Source of the DNA: Tessaracoccus caeni
Lineage (GTDB): Bacteria; Actinomycetota; Actinomycetes; Propionibacteriales; Propionibacteriaceae
Assembly (NCBI RefSeq): GCF_029211185.1
Contig: NZ_JARGDO010000021.1
Location: forward strand, 1-64,000
Direction: 5' to 3'
Length of the DNA stretch: 64,000 bases
Below the pieces are notes generated by a model. It had not been told where the DNA came from. It did not search any database and worked only from the letters and a program-made list of their open reading frames with translations. Position 1 is the first letter of the stretch. The number at the start of each line of letters is the position of its first letter. The position numbers and the translations under genes are program-made. This document shows positions 44,618-54,179 of this stretch, one piece after another.

Positions 44618-45510
44618 GACGCCACCACCCCCATGGCCGGAGCCTCGGCGCGGCGCTCGAGGTAGCGAACCATCGCAGTGAGCTGACTGACCTGGGTGAG
44701 CTCGGGGATCGGTGAGAGGCCGGTGACGACAGCCTCCCCCGTCCCGGGATCCTCCCCCAGCGAGACCTCCGCGCAGGCGAGGTCGGCCAGGCGGGCCAAC
44801 TGAACGAGCTGCTCACGAAGGTCGAGCCGCGGACCCGCCACCTCGTTGCCGACCACGAGCATCGTCGTGCGCCATTCCAGTTCCTCGACGAGGAACAGCG
44901 GTTGCGGCAGCGGCGGCCCGCCGCGCGGCTTGTCGGCATGACCGACGCCGGTCGGCACCACCAGGCCATCCCAGCACGCGGCGGCCAGGCCAGGCCCACG
45001 ACGGTAGTGAGTGGCGCTCGACGCCAGCGCGAACCTCGCCATCCGCAGACCCGCCTGGCGGGCGAACATGCCGAGTTGGAGCAGCGACGGCTGAAGCCCC
45101 GCGAGGCAGGTCGGATGCGGCGCATTGACGACGGCCTGCCCCAATCCGGCCAGCCAGCTGAGGCCCAGCGCGTGCGTTTCGGCGGCAGCGTAGTCACGAT
45201 GATCGGCCGCCACCAGCGGAGCCGGGTAGCCCGGAAGGCGCCACCAGATGAGGCAGGAGGCCGCATCCAGCACGGTTCCGTCGGGCAGCGTCAGTGCATC
45301 CCCCGCGACCGCTCGCACATCGCCTTTCGACGCGGCCGGCCCGCTGGCGGGACGATGCACCACGCGGGCCCGGCTGAGCGTCGACTCGTCGACGAGCAGC
45401 GCGGGTTGCGAGGCATGGGTGCGAAGCAGATCCGCGGTGGTGGCGGCCACCGCATCGTCGTGGCTCGCGACCACGACGATACGGCGACCGGTGCCGCGTC
45501 CGGTGAACAT
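44614..45510 (-). CDS. Degenerate ATP-grasp-like protein
   Basis: A 298-aa protein that aligns by eye with its ATP-grasp neighbour but lacks the active site. NAPHPTCLAGLQPSLLQLGMFARQAGL matches the neighbour's NRPASMASNLSKPYQAGLIRAHGF. LARLADLACAEVSLGED…VVTGLSPIPEL matches the last lobe, where the neighbour has EVNPSP. Catalytic Lys, Glu and Asn are not seen. Paired active/inactive ATP-grasp proteins suggest a heterodimer in which this one binds or positions the substrate. The relation is an inference from these two blocks. Confidence 0.6.
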   Translation of the reverse strand: MFTGRGTGRRIVVVASHDDAVAATTADLLRTHASQPALLVDESTLSRARVVHRPASGPAASKGDVRAVAGDALTLPDGTVLDAASCLIWWRLPGYPAPLVAADHRDYAAAETHALGLSWLAGLGQAVVNAPHPTCLAGLQPSLLQLGMFARQAGLRMARFALASSATHYRRGPGLAAACWDGLVVPTGVGHADKPRGGPPLPQPLFLVEELEWRTTMLVVGNEVAGPRLDLREQLVQLARLADLACAEVSLGEDPGTGEAVVTGLSPIPELTQVSQLTAMVRYLERRAEAPAMGVVAS

Positions 45511-45526
45511 GATCCGGGCTCTCTGC

Positions 45527-47416
45527 TCAGCTCGGCGGGAGGCTGTCGTAGGCCGCCTTGGCCTGAGCCGAGCCGCGCTCCATCTGGGCCCTCAACTCGC
45601 CCAGATCCGGTCGACCAAGGTCTTCGCCCAGCGCCGGACGCTCGTCGCTCCCGATGAACGGCTCGCCTGCGTAGCCCCACTGTTCGTCCTGGCCGAGCAT
45701 CGCGCCGGCCAGTGCGCTCAAGGTCTGTTCGACCGCGCTGAGTCGGATCTCCAGGTCGCCGCCCGCAGCACCCGCACCGCCCGAAGATGCAGCAGGAAGT
45801 GCGCTCAGGTCGCGGAACTTGTGGTCGGGCAGCTTCACCTCGCGCAGATCCTTGATGTCCTTGACGGTCTCTTTACGCAGTTCCTTGAAGTGTTCCTTGA
45901 TGTGCTCCTTGACCAGTTCCTTACCGCTCTCCTTGCGCAGATCCTTGATGTCCTTGACGGTGTCCTTGACCGACTCCTTCAGCGGCTTCGGGACGGTGGC
46001 GCGCACGGTGAGCCGGACGGGCATCGACGGCGCCGACGGAGGGATCGAGGTCACGGACACTTCGGTGTTGGCCCCCGCATAGGACTTGCTGTTGGGCGTC
46101 GAGCCGTTGCTGAACGATGCGTTGCCAGCCGAGCCAGGGAAAGGATCGCCCGCGTCGCCGCGGTTCGTCCCGGCCTCCAGGTGCCGCAGCCCGTCCGCCT
46201 GCTCGAGCGCCACCTTGTAGTGGGCCTCGTTGGTGTTGGTCGAGATCGCGTCGTCGATATGCCAGATCAACAGGCCCTGGCCCGGCATCGACGCGTCGTA
46301 GCCGGTCTGCTGACGGTTCTCCACCAGGAAGTACTCATTGCCGCCTGCGCCGTCCTTCCACAGCCGGTAGGCCCTGCGACTCGACTTCACGTCGGTGATC
46401 GTGACGTCCGCGTTGGTGGTCTGGGTGATCACGTTGATCCATCCCTGGTTGGCCTTGCACCACGCCGACGGATGCACCGGCCGCTGGCCGCCGAGGCCCC
46501 ACGAACCGCCCGCCATCAGGCACCAGTTGCCGATGCCCTCAGAGCTACGGTCGGAGTCATAGAGGTCTGGCCAGCCGAACAGCAGGTGGCCCAGCTCGTG
46601 GGCGCTGACGCCGATCTGGGCGTCCTCCGGAATGGTCAGGTAGGCGTAGATCTTGGTGCCGTCGACCGAGCGCTGCGAGGGCAGCACCCACTTGTGCGAC
46701 CAGATGTCGCTGGCCGCGCCCGTCTGCTCGGCGCCGCGACCAGCGTGCACGACGATGAAGGCGTCCACGAAGCCGTCGCCGTCGTTGTCGTACGGCCCGA
46801 AGTCGATGTCAGGATCCGCCGCACTCACGGCGTCGTTGGCCATCGTGCGGGCGTTCGGCGCGGCGACCTGCATGCCGTTTTCCGTCCCCGCATAGGTCGC
46901 CACGTTGCGCGGCATCCGATACGGTCCGACGACGCTGCCCTGAATGTCGATCAGGCCGCCAGAGACCTCGGCGAAGTACTCCTTGACGCTGCCATGCGTC
47001 AGTTTGCCCGTCGAGAAGAACAGATCCTCGAAGCGTTCGACGGAGCCTGCCGGCATCCGCTTGTCGTTGAAGTCCACCAGGACCACCGCCACGCGCACAG
47101 TGCCGCGCAGTGGCGCCCGCTCCAGCGCGCCACGCTGCGCCACGGACGCCGTCGTACCCACCGGGTAGTAGGTTCCGGGATAGATCAGACCGTCGTTCAG
47201 GCCGACGTGGGTGGTTTCCCGCATCGTCAGGCTCTCCCGGACCAGCTGGGACGCGCCCGCCTTCAACTTCTCGAACTGGTCGCGCAGCTCGTCGCGCAGC
47301 TCCGGGGAAGGCGCCACGAGGCAGATGTCCTCCATGCGGTGTGGGGCGACGGTGACGACGCCCGGCGACAGCTCGGCGTCCGGGCAACGGGTCTGGTGGG
47401 CTGAGAGATCGGACAT
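45527..47416 (-). CDS. M6-family metalloprotease with charged helical tail
   Basis: Zinc protease of 629 aa, first gene of the cluster, with AGGAGG before ATG 47416. The M6 (immune inhibitor A) domain has HELGH at 273-277 followed by the GWPD segment, and [10 protein letters not shown] (209-218), a likely calcium site. No signal peptide is visible, so it may act in the cytoplasm or leave by another route. Residues 477-534 are an unusual Lys/Asp/Glu helix with two VKDIKDLR copies (22-nt direct repeats near 45850 and 45945). The remaining C-terminus is acidic. The nearby ATP-grasp pair suggests processing of a shared substrate. Confidence 0.87.
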   Translation of the reverse strand: MSDLSAHQTRCPDAELSPGVVTVAPHRMEDICLVAPSPELRDELRDQFEKLKAGASQLVRESLTMRETTHVGLNDGLIYPGTYYPVGTTASVAQRGALERAPLRGTVRVAVVLVDFNDKRMPAGSVERFEDLFFSTGKLTHGSVKEYFAEVSGGLIDIQGSVVGPYRMPRNVATYAGTENGMQVAAPNARTMANDAVSAADPDIDFGPYDNDGDGFVDAFIVVHAGRGAEQTGAASDIWSHKWVLPSQRSVDGTKIYAYLTIPEDAQIGVSAHELGHLLFGWPDLYDSDRSSEGIGNWCLMAGGSWGLGGQRPVHPSAWCKANQGWINVITQTTNADVTITDVKSSRRAYRLWKDGAGGNEYFLVENRQQTGYDASMPGQGLLIWHIDDAISTNTNEAHYKVALEQADGLRHLEAGTNRGDAGDPFPGSAGNASFSNGSTPNSKSYAGANTEVSVTSIPPSAPSMPVRLTVRATVPKPLKESVKDTVKDIKDLRKESGKELVKEHIKEHFKELRKETVKDIKDLREVKLPDHKFRDLSALPAASSGGAGAAGGDLEIRLSAVEQTLSALAGAMLGQDEQWGYAGEPFIGSDERPALGEDLGRPDLGELRAQMERGSAQAKAAYDSLPPS

Positions 47417-47535
47417 GGGTGTGCACCTCCTGGGATAGCGCCCGCAGGATCGCAGGCGGCTTTACTGGAAAGAGACGGTGCGCTCGGCCGTGATACCCGT
47501 CGTGCCCATGACGGCGTCGCGTAGGGTGATGGGTG

Positions 47536-50091
47536 ATGAACGAACGCAAGCTTCCGGCATCCACCTATCGGCTGCAGCTGCACGCCGGGTTCACCTTCGA
47601 CGACGCGGCGGCGCTGGTCGACTACCTCGCCGACCTCGGCATCACCCACCTCTTCTGCTCGCCCATCCTGCAGGCGGCGCCGGGCTCCATGCACGGCTAC
47701 GACGTGGTGGATCACTCCCGGATCTCCGAGGATCTTGGCGGCGTCGATGCCTTCCGACGGCTCGCCGACGCGGCGCATTCCCGCGGTCTGGGGATCATCG
47801 TCGACGTGGTGCCCAACCACATGGCCGTGCCCACCCCGCTGCTGCACAACCATGCGTTGTGGGAGGTGCTGAAACTCGGACCCGAGTCGCGCTACGGGCG
47901 CTGGTTCGACATCGACCTCACCGGCTCCCGCGAGATCCTGATGCCGGTGCTGGGCAACCGGATCGGCCAGGAGCTGGAGGCCGGCACCATCGTGCTGGAG
48001 GAACGCGAGATCCCCCGGCCCGACGGGTCGCTGGTCAAGGAGCCCGTGGTGGTGCACTACGACCACGTCTTCCCCGTGCGTCCCGGCACCGACCATCTCC
48101 CCTTGCCCGAGCTGCTGGAGCGCCAGTACTACCGGCTGGCGCATTGGAAAGTGGGCAGCGAGGAGCTGAACTATCGTCGCTTCTTCGACGTCGACACGCT
48201 GGCCGCGGTGCGCGTCGAGGACGACGAGGTGTTCGAGGCCACGCACCGGCTGCTCGCCGACCTGCACGCTGAGGGCCTGATCGACGGCTTCCGCATCGAC
48301 CACCCCGACGGCCTGGCCAACCCGCGCCAGTACATCGCCGACCTGCAGGAGCTCACCGGAGGCTGCTGGGTGGTGGTGGAGAAGATCCTCGAGGCCGAGG
48401 AGACCCTGCCCACGGCCGTCCAGTGCGCGGGCACCACCGGCTACGACGCGCTGCTCAGGATCTGCGGATTGTTCCAGGACTCGGCCGGGCTGCCCCGGTT
48501 GAATGCCTTGTGGGAGCGGGTTTCTGGGTCGGTCGAGTGGTTCGCCTCGACGCTGGCCCAAGCCAAGCAGGAGGTGGTGCGCTCCACCCAGCTCGCCGAG
48601 GTGGACCGGCTCACCTCCATCGCCGTGGCCATCTGCGACGGGGACATCCGGCTGCGCGACCACACCCGTCGCCAGCTCCGCAACGCCATCCGCAACCTGC
48701 TGGTGCAGATGGATCGTTACCGCGCCTACGTCGAGCCGGGGCTGCTGGCCGACGACGCCGAGCGGCACGTGATCGTCGAGGCCGCCGACCGCGCCCGGCC
48801 CACGCTGGCCCCCGACGAACTGGACACCCTGGACCTGATCGTCGCCCTGGCATGCGGCGATCCCGGCACCGGCGATGAGGGCCGCGGCGCCGAGACGCTA
48901 CCCGAGCCCGGCTCCGGCCAGGTCACCACCGAGCTGCCCGGCAAGCAGCAGTCCATCCCGGAGCTGCGCGCCGAGTTCATGGTGCGCTTCGCCCAGACCT
49001 GCGGTCCGGTGATGGCCAAGTCCAAGGAGGACACCGCCTTCTACCGGTGGAACCGCTTCATCGGCGTCAACGAGGTGGGCAGCGAGCCCACCATCGTCGG
49101 CATCGATCCGGACGCCTTCCACGCGTTCTCCGAGCAGCTGAGCCGCGATTGGCCCACCACCATGACGACGCTCTCCACACATGACACCAAACGCTCCGAG
49201 GCCGTGCGGGCGCGGCTGTCGGCGCTGACCGAGTTCCCGAAGGAGTGGGAGGCCTGCGTCAACGACCTGCGGGCCGCCACCGCCGACCTGCGCACCGACG
49301 CCGTCGACGGCGCTACCGAGCTGTTCGTCTGGCAGACCCTCGCCGGCACGTGGCGGCTGCCCGGTGCCAGCGCCGAGCCCATCACGGAGGAACGCCTGCG
49401 CGGTTACCTCACCAAGGCGATGCGCGAGGCGAAGACGCACACCACCTGGACCGAACCCAACGCCGGCTACGAGGAGGCGGTCATCGCGCTGGCCTGCGCC
49501 GCCCTGGCTGATCCGGCCTGCGCGGAGGCACTCGACGAGTTCACGACCGTCACGGCGGAGGCGGTGCGGGCCAATCTACTGGGCCAGAAGCTGTTGCAAC
49601 TCACCATGCCGGGGGTGCCTGACACCTATCAGGGCTGCGAGATCGTCGACCTGTCCTTGGTCGATCCGGACAACCGCCGTCCCGTCGACCACGATCTGCG
49701 ACGCTGGCAGCTCGGCGAGGTGGACGCCGGCGTGGTCTCGTCGCTCGACCATGAGCTGCTGTTGGTGATGAGCCGAGCGCTGCGCCTGCGCCGCGACCAC
49801 GCGGGGGCCTTCCGCGGTCCGGATGCCGACTACCGGCCGGTCGCCACCACCACCGGCCACGCCGTCGCCTTCGCGAGAGGCATCGTCGGAGCCGAACTGC
49901 CCACGGCGATCACGGTGGTCAGCCGGCTGGTCTCCAGGCTGCACGACGGCTGGACCGAACATCGCCTGCTGCTGCCCGACGGCGACTTCCGCGACCTGCT
50001 CACCGGCTGCATCGTGCCCGGAGGAGAGACGCCTTTGGCGGAGATCCTCACCGACATGCCCGTCGCCCTCCTCGTCCCCTACACCGAGTGA
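47536..50091 (+). CDS. treY: Malto-oligosyltrehalose synthase
   Basis: Converts the reducing end of maltodextrins to a trehalosyl unit by intramolecular transglucosylation; 851 aa. The opening STYRLQLHAGFTFDDA…LGITHLFCSPILQA is characteristic, with VDVVPNHMA, GFRIDHPDG (catalytic Asp) and VVEKILEAEE (acid/base Glu), and STHDTKRSEAVRARL late in the barrel. A GTG at 47533 could also start it. It is divergent from the M6 cluster and overlaps treZ by one base. Confidence 0.97.
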   Translation: MNERKLPASTYRLQLHAGFTFDDAAALVDYLADLGITHLFCSPILQAAPGSMHGYDVVDHSRISEDLGGVDAFRRLADAAHSRGLGIIVDVVPNHMAVPTPLLHNHALWEVLKLGPESRYGRWFDIDLTGSREILMPVLGNRIGQELEAGTIVLEEREIPRPDGSLVKEPVVVHYDHVFPVRPGTDHLPLPELLERQYYRLAHWKVGSEELNYRRFFDVDTLAAVRVEDDEVFEATHRLLADLHAEGLIDGFRIDHPDGLANPRQYIADLQELTGGCWVVVEKILEAEETLPTAVQCAGTTGYDALLRICGLFQDSAGLPRLNALWERVSGSVEWFASTLAQAKQEVVRSTQLAEVDRLTSIAVAICDGDIRLRDHTRRQLRNAIRNLLVQMDRYRAYVEPGLLADDAERHVIVEAADRARPTLAPDELDTLDLIVALACGDPGTGDEGRGAETLPEPGSGQVTTELPGKQQSIPELRAEFMVRFAQTCGPVMAKSKEDTAFYRWNRFIGVNEVGSEPTIVGIDPDAFHAFSEQLSRDWPTTMTTLSTHDTKRSEAVRARLSALTEFPKEWEACVNDLRAATADLRTDAVDGATELFVWQTLAGTWRLPGASAEPITEERLRGYLTKAMREAKTHTTWTEPNAGYEEAVIALACAALADPACAEALDEFTTVTAEAVRANLLGQKLLQLTMPGVPDTYQGCEIVDLSLVDPDNRRPVDHDLRRWQLGEVDAGVVSSLDHELLLVMSRALRLRRDHAGAFRGPDADYRPVATTTGHAVAFARGIVGAELPTAITVVSRLVSRLHDGWTEHRLLLPDGDFRDLLTGCIVPGGETPLAEILTDMPVALLVPYTE

Positions 50092-51851
50092 TGGTTTCCC
50101 GGAATCTCGTGGTCCCGGAGGTATGGGCGCCCCGCGCCGCCTCCGTCGAGTTGATCGTCGACGGCGTCCGTGAGCCGATGGCGCCCCTCGACGGCCGGCC
50201 CGGCTGGTGGGGCGCCGGGCGCAGGCTTCCCCCAGGCACGCGCTACGCGTTCAGCCTCGACGGCGGTGCGCCGCTGCCCGATCCTCGCAGCCTCCGGCAG
50301 CCCGACGGCGTGCATGCGGCCAGCGCCGTCGTCGATTCGGCCCTGTTCTGCGACCGCCCCGCGTGGGTGGGAAAGAACCTGCGGGGTGGCGTCGGCTACG
50401 AGCTGCATGTCGGCACTTTCACGCCCGGCGGCACCTTCGACACCACCATCGAACGGCTCGATCACCTCGCGGCGCTCGGCGTCGACTACGTCGAGGTGAT
50501 GCCCGTGGCCACCTTCCCCGGCGATCGCGGGTGGGGCTACGACGGCGTCGGACTGTACTCGGTGCACGAGGCCTACGGCGGGCCGGAGGCCTTCGGCCGG
50601 TTCATCGACGCGGCCCACGCGCGAGGGCTGGGCGTGGTGCTCGACGTCGTGCACAATCATCTGGGCCCCGAGGGCAACTATCTGGGCCAGTTCGGGCCGT
50701 ACTTCACCGACCGTCACCACACGCCCTGGGGCGACGCCGTCAATCTCGACGGCGACGGCAGTCACGAGGTGCGGGCGTTTCTGCTGGGCAGCGTGCGCCA
50801 ATGGCTGGTCGACTTCCAGCTCGATGGACTGCGCCTCGACGCCGTGCACGCGCTGATGGACGACTCGCCGCGCCACTTCCTCGCCGAGCTGTCCGACGTC
50901 GTCGCCGGGATCGAACGGGAGACCGGGCGGCCGCTGCTGCTCGTCGCGGAGTCCGACCTGAACCAGCCGTCGATGGTCTCCCCCACTGGATCCTCCCCTG
51001 AGGCGCGGGGTATGGACGCGCAGTGGGCCGACGACGTGCACCACGCGCTGCACAGCTTCCTCACCGGCGAGACCCAGGGCTACTACGTCGACTTCGGTCC
51101 CGTCGAGGTGCTCCAGAAGGCGCTGACCAGGGTTTTCGTCCACGACGGCTGCTTCTCCACCTTCCGCGGCCGCGACTGGGGTGCCCCCGTCGATCCCACG
51201 TCACCGCTGTACGACGGGCACTCCTTCGTCGCATCGCTGCAGAACCACGACCAGGTGGGCAATCGGGCCACCGGCGACCGGATCGGACGCGACATGGCAC
51301 CCGGTCGACAGGCAGCCGGAGCGGCTCTCCTGCTGCTCAGCGCCTACGCGCCCCTGCTCTTCATGGGCGAGGAGTGGGCCGCCTCCACGCCGTTCCCCTA
51401 CTTCTCCGACCTCGGACCCGACCTCGGGCCGCTCATCACCGAGGGCCGCGCGAGGGAGTTCGCGGCCATGGGCTGGGACGAGCCGACGCCCGACCCACAG
51501 GCCGAAGCCACCTTCCGCAGTGCCGTCCTCCACTGGGACGAGGCCGCCACCGGGGAGCACGCACGGATGCTCGCCTGGTACCGCCGGCTCATCGAGATCC
51601 GGCGCACCCATCCAGGCATCCGCGACCCGCATCTGGGATCCGCCCTCGTCGAGATCCTCGACGACGACTCCCTGATCCTGCGGTGCGGACGGATCGCGGT
51701 GGCTATCACGCGGGCGACCGAGCGGTTGGTTCCCGTCGACTTCCGCGCCGACGCGGACGTGCTGGCCGCCTGGGACGAGCCGCGCCCGACCGGCCCCGGT
51801 ACCTTCGACCTCCCCGGTCCCGGCGCCCTCATCGCGAGGCTTACAGACTGA
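50091..51851 (+). CDS. treZ: Malto-oligosyltrehalose trehalohydrolase
   Basis: Releases trehalose from the TreY product; 586 aa. An N-terminal E-set domain (VWAPRAASVELIVDG) precedes the GH13 barrel with GYELHVGTFTPGGTFD, LDVVHNHLGPEGNYL, GLRLDAVHAL (nucleophile Asp), LLLVAESD (acid Glu) and SLQNHDQVGNRA. TreY and TreZ together make trehalose from glycogen. treX is not in the window. The 3' end overlaps mntR tail to tail by 11 nt. Confidence 0.97.
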   Translation: MVSRNLVVPEVWAPRAASVELIVDGVREPMAPLDGRPGWWGAGRRLPPGTRYAFSLDGGAPLPDPRSLRQPDGVHAASAVVDSALFCDRPAWVGKNLRGGVGYELHVGTFTPGGTFDTTIERLDHLAALGVDYVEVMPVATFPGDRGWGYDGVGLYSVHEAYGGPEAFGRFIDAAHARGLGVVLDVVHNHLGPEGNYLGQFGPYFTDRHHTPWGDAVNLDGDGSHEVRAFLLGSVRQWLVDFQLDGLRLDAVHALMDDSPRHFLAELSDVVAGIERETGRPLLLVAESDLNQPSMVSPTGSSPEARGMDAQWADDVHHALHSFLTGETQGYYVDFGPVEVLQKALTRVFVHDGCFSTFRGRDWGAPVDPTSPLYDGHSFVASLQNHDQVGNRATGDRIGRDMAPGRQAAGAALLLLSAYAPLLFMGEEWAASTPFPYFSDLGPDLGPLITEGRAREFAAMGWDEPTPDPQAEATFRSAVLHWDEAATGEHARMLAWYRRLIEIRRTHPGIRDPHLGSALVEILDDDSLILRCGRIAVAITRATERLVPVDFRADADVLAAWDEPRPTGPGTFDLPGPGALIARLTD

Positions 51852-52596
51852 CCACTACGACGTGCACCGCTGCGGCAATCGGCGCGCTCAGCTCCAGCGC
51901 TTCGTCACCGTGGCGCACTCCCATCAGGCCCGTCGTCGCGAGTTCCCGTTCGACGCGCAGCTCAGATCCGATGCCGACGCCGTGGTCCGCGAGGAACCTC
52001 AGGATGTCCGGGTTGGTGTCTGAGACGCGTACCACACGCACCACCTGAGCGACCTGGCAACTCGCAAGGACGACGGCGTTCGCGTCGCGTCGGGCGCCCG
52101 GGCGAGGTATCGGATCGCCGTGCGGATCCACGTCCGGGTGGCCCAGCATCTCGTCCATCCGCTCGATCAGACGGTCGGAGGCCGCGTGCTCGAGCAGATC
52201 GGCCTCGTCGTGCACCTCGTCCCACGGGATGCCCATCTGCTCGACGAGGAAGCTCTCGATGATCCGATGCCGCCGCACCACGTCGATCGCGATGCGCTCG
52301 CCTTCGTCGGTGAGCTCGATCGCCCCATAGGGCTCGTAGCGGATCAGGTTATCCCGCGCCAGCTTCTTCAGGTTCGCCGACACCGTCGACAGGGTGACGC
52401 CCAGCGCCGCCGCCAGGTCGCTGGTTCGCGGGCGCCGACCCTCCTCGGGCCACTCGCTCGCCTTCCAGATCAGGGTGAGGTAGTCCTCGGTGACGCGCGT
52501 GACATCGGGGTTCACCGGCACCGGATCACCCCATCTTCGACCGTCCTTCGATGCTTCACCACGCCAGCTTTCCGCGCTGCCATCGGGTGTGTCCAT
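51841..52596 (-). CDS. mntR: DtxR/MntR-family metal-dependent repressor
   Basis: Metal-sensing repressor, 251 aa as written. The winged helix (TEDYLTLIWKASEW…TSDLAAALGVTLSTVSANLKKLARDNLI), the dimer and metal domain (HRIIESFLVEQMGIPWDEVHDEADLLEHAAS) and the C-terminal SH3-like part are all present. The first ~27 residues are not family sequence, so a GTG near 52515 may be the real start. Divergent from mntP, which it most likely regulates in response to Mn. Confidence 0.88.
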   Translation of the reverse strand: MDTPDGSAESWRGEASKDGRRWGDPVPVNPDVTRVTEDYLTLIWKASEWPEEGRRPRTSDLAAALGVTLSTVSANLKKLARDNLIRYEPYGAIELTDEGERIAIDVVRRHRIIESFLVEQMGIPWDEVHDEADLLEHAASDRLIERMDEMLGHPDVDPHGDPIPRPGARRDANAVVLASCQVAQVVRVVRVSDTNPDILRFLADHGVGIGSELRVERELATTGLMGVRHGDEALELSAPIAAAVHVVVVSL

Positions 52597-52728
52597 CCGT
52601 CATCCGAATGTTCCGCGGGACGAACTTTGAACGCCGTTGTGCCTTGTCAGCGCGCGCCTGTTCAGGACACACGCCTAGCCGGCGGGCACTTCCCAGCCGT
52701 CGCTCCGCGCGTCGCGCTTCACAGTCGA

Positions 52729-52746
52729 TTGTGTGGCTCGTCACAC
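52729..52746. promoter_or_regulatory. Inverted repeat TGTGTG-N6-CACACA upstream of mntP
   Basis: A 6-6-6 inverted repeat 99 nt before the mntP start in the 248-nt divergent region. It may be the MntR site. No yybP-ykoY riboswitch core could be made out here. Confidence 0.3.
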
Positions 52747-52844
52747 ATCCAGTTATGCGTAGACACACCCACTGGTCGGCACCAAGGCTGGGACGCGGAA
52801 GACGAAGTGCAGGCGCCGACCGGGCGCCAGGAAAGGCGAAATCG

Positions 52845-53411
52845 ATGTCTGTGTGGGCCGTGGTGCTGATCGGGTTCGGGGTCTCCGCCGACGCCTTCGC
52901 GGTGGCGCTGACCAGCGGGCTGAAGATGCGCCGGCTGAACTACCGGCACGCCGTGGTCATCGCGGTGACCTTTGCGGTGTTCCAGGCCCTGATGCCGCTG
53001 CTCGGCTGGCTGCTCGCGTCGCAGTTCGCCCAGGTGCTCGGCCCCGTCGATCATTGGATCGCATTCGGCATCCTCACCGCCATCGGCGCCAAGATGGTCT
53101 GGGATGCGTTCACCCCAGACGAGGACGAGGAGGCCCACGACGACAAGCTGAACGTGCGCCGACTCCTGCTGCTGGGCGTCGCGACGAGCATCGACGCCGC
53201 CGCGGTCGGCGTCTCGCTGGCCGTGATGGCGGTGTCGATAGTGCAGGCCATGCTCATCATCGGCTACATCACTCTGACCTTGTCGTTCCTCGCCGTGCTG
53301 ATCGGCCATCGCGTCGGCGTACGCTTCCGCGCCCCGGCAGAGGCGATCGGCGGATTGATGCTCGTCGCGATCGGCGTGCGGATCCTCCTGGAGCACCTCC
53401 AGCTCTTCTGA
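52845..53411 (+). CDS. mntP: Manganese efflux pump MntP
   Basis: Six-helix membrane pump of 188 aa that exports excess Mn(II). The two symmetric halves carry the conserved acidic motifs GVSADAFAVAL (helix 1) and ATSIDAAAVGVSL (helix 4). The acidic cytoplasmic loop DEDEEAHDDK separates them. Start ATG 52845 with AGGAAAGG; longer frames upstream are not membrane-like. Divergent from mntR. Confidence 0.94.
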   Translation: MSVWAVVLIGFGVSADAFAVALTSGLKMRRLNYRHAVVIAVTFAVFQALMPLLGWLLASQFAQVLGPVDHWIAFGILTAIGAKMVWDAFTPDEDEEAHDDKLNVRRLLLLGVATSIDAAAVGVSLAVMAVSIVQAMLIIGYITLTLSFLAVLIGHRVGVRFRAPAEAIGGLMLVAIGVRILLEHLQLF

Positions 53412-53447
53412 TCAGCCGATGAACCTTCCGGCGGCGATACTGAACCC

Positions 53448-53864
53448 ATGATGTCGCCGAAGCCGCTCGACCCACCGTCGCCGATCCTTCCCGACGACGA
53501 CGTGAGAGATGTTCTGACCAAAGCCCTGGCGGCGGTCACCGGAGGGGGAAGCGGCGCCCGGTTGGGTGCCAAGATCACTCCGATCCGAGGCGCGAGCCGC
53601 TTCATCGAAGTCCCGCTCACCCAGTGGTCGTACGACCTGGTCCGAGACTCGATCCAGCAGATTCTCGCGACGTCGCCGGGCGGTGAACAGATGGTCGGCT
53701 TGGTGCGAGGTGGCGCCATGGCGATGAACCCCGCGCTGGTTCAGGCGATCTGGCATGAGAACGGCGTGCACCTGACCGTCCACGCCTTCGAAGGACTCAT
53801 CAAGCAGCACACGGCAGAGAAGGTGCTCGATAACCTCGAGTACTTCCTGGACGGCGGTCGCTGA
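53448..53864 (+). CDS. Conserved-looking hypothetical protein
   Basis: A 138-aa protein between mntP and DUF2277. No family is recognised. It has a mixed strand-helix composition (RFIEVPLTQWSYDLVRDSIQQILATSPGG, MVGLVRGGAMAMNPALVQAIW) and no signal or membrane segment. Codon use matches the neighbours. The two tandem ATG codons at 53448 and 53451 are equally good starts. Confidence 0.7.
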   Translation: MMSPKPLDPPSPILPDDDVRDVLTKALAAVTGGGSGARLGAKITPIRGASRFIEVPLTQWSYDLVRDSIQQILATSPGGEQMVGLVRGGAMAMNPALVQAIWHENGVHLTVHAFEGLIKQHTAEKVLDNLEYFLDGGR

Positions 53865-53868
53865 GGAA

Positions 53869-54153
53869 TCAGGCTGACTTCGTCGCGTAGCGACCAGAAC
53901 GCTCGGCGCGAGCGCGGGCCTTGGCGGCCTCTTCGTCGCGATTCTTGGGCGGCATTGTCGTCACCAGGTCTTCCAGCAGGTGCTGGGTGGCGTGGGCGAT
54001 CGCCTCGACGGCGCGGTCGAACGCCTCCTGGTTGGCCTTCGACGGCTTGGTGGTTCCGGCGATCTTGCGGACGTACTGCAAAGCCGCCGCATGCACCTCG
54101 TCGGAGGTGGCGGTGGGCTCGAAGTTGTGAAGGGTACGGATGTTGCGGCACAT
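53869..54153 (-). CDS. DUF2277 protein
   Basis: Small 94-aa protein starting MCRNIRTLHNFEPTATSDEV, the near-invariant DUF2277 beginning, followed by AALQYVRKIAGTTKPSKANQEAF. Function is unknown. It is convergent with the preceding gene, ending 5 nt away. Confidence 0.93.
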   Translation of the reverse strand: MCRNIRTLHNFEPTATSDEVHAAALQYVRKIAGTTKPSKANQEAFDRAVEAIAHATQHLLEDLVTTMPPKNRDEEAAKARARAERSGRYATKSA

Positions 54154-54179
54154 ACCGCGACCCTACGTCGCCGCTCGGC

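Noticed and set aside
45248-47404. 718-aa frame antisense to the M6 protease
   Set aside because: The minus strand encodes HELGH and other M6 motifs with a strong Shine-Dalgarno; the plus-strand product shows no domain.
52597-52844. Possible yybP-ykoY manganese riboswitch before mntP
   Set aside because: I could not find the conserved core in this region; only a short inverted repeat at 52729-52746 is visible.
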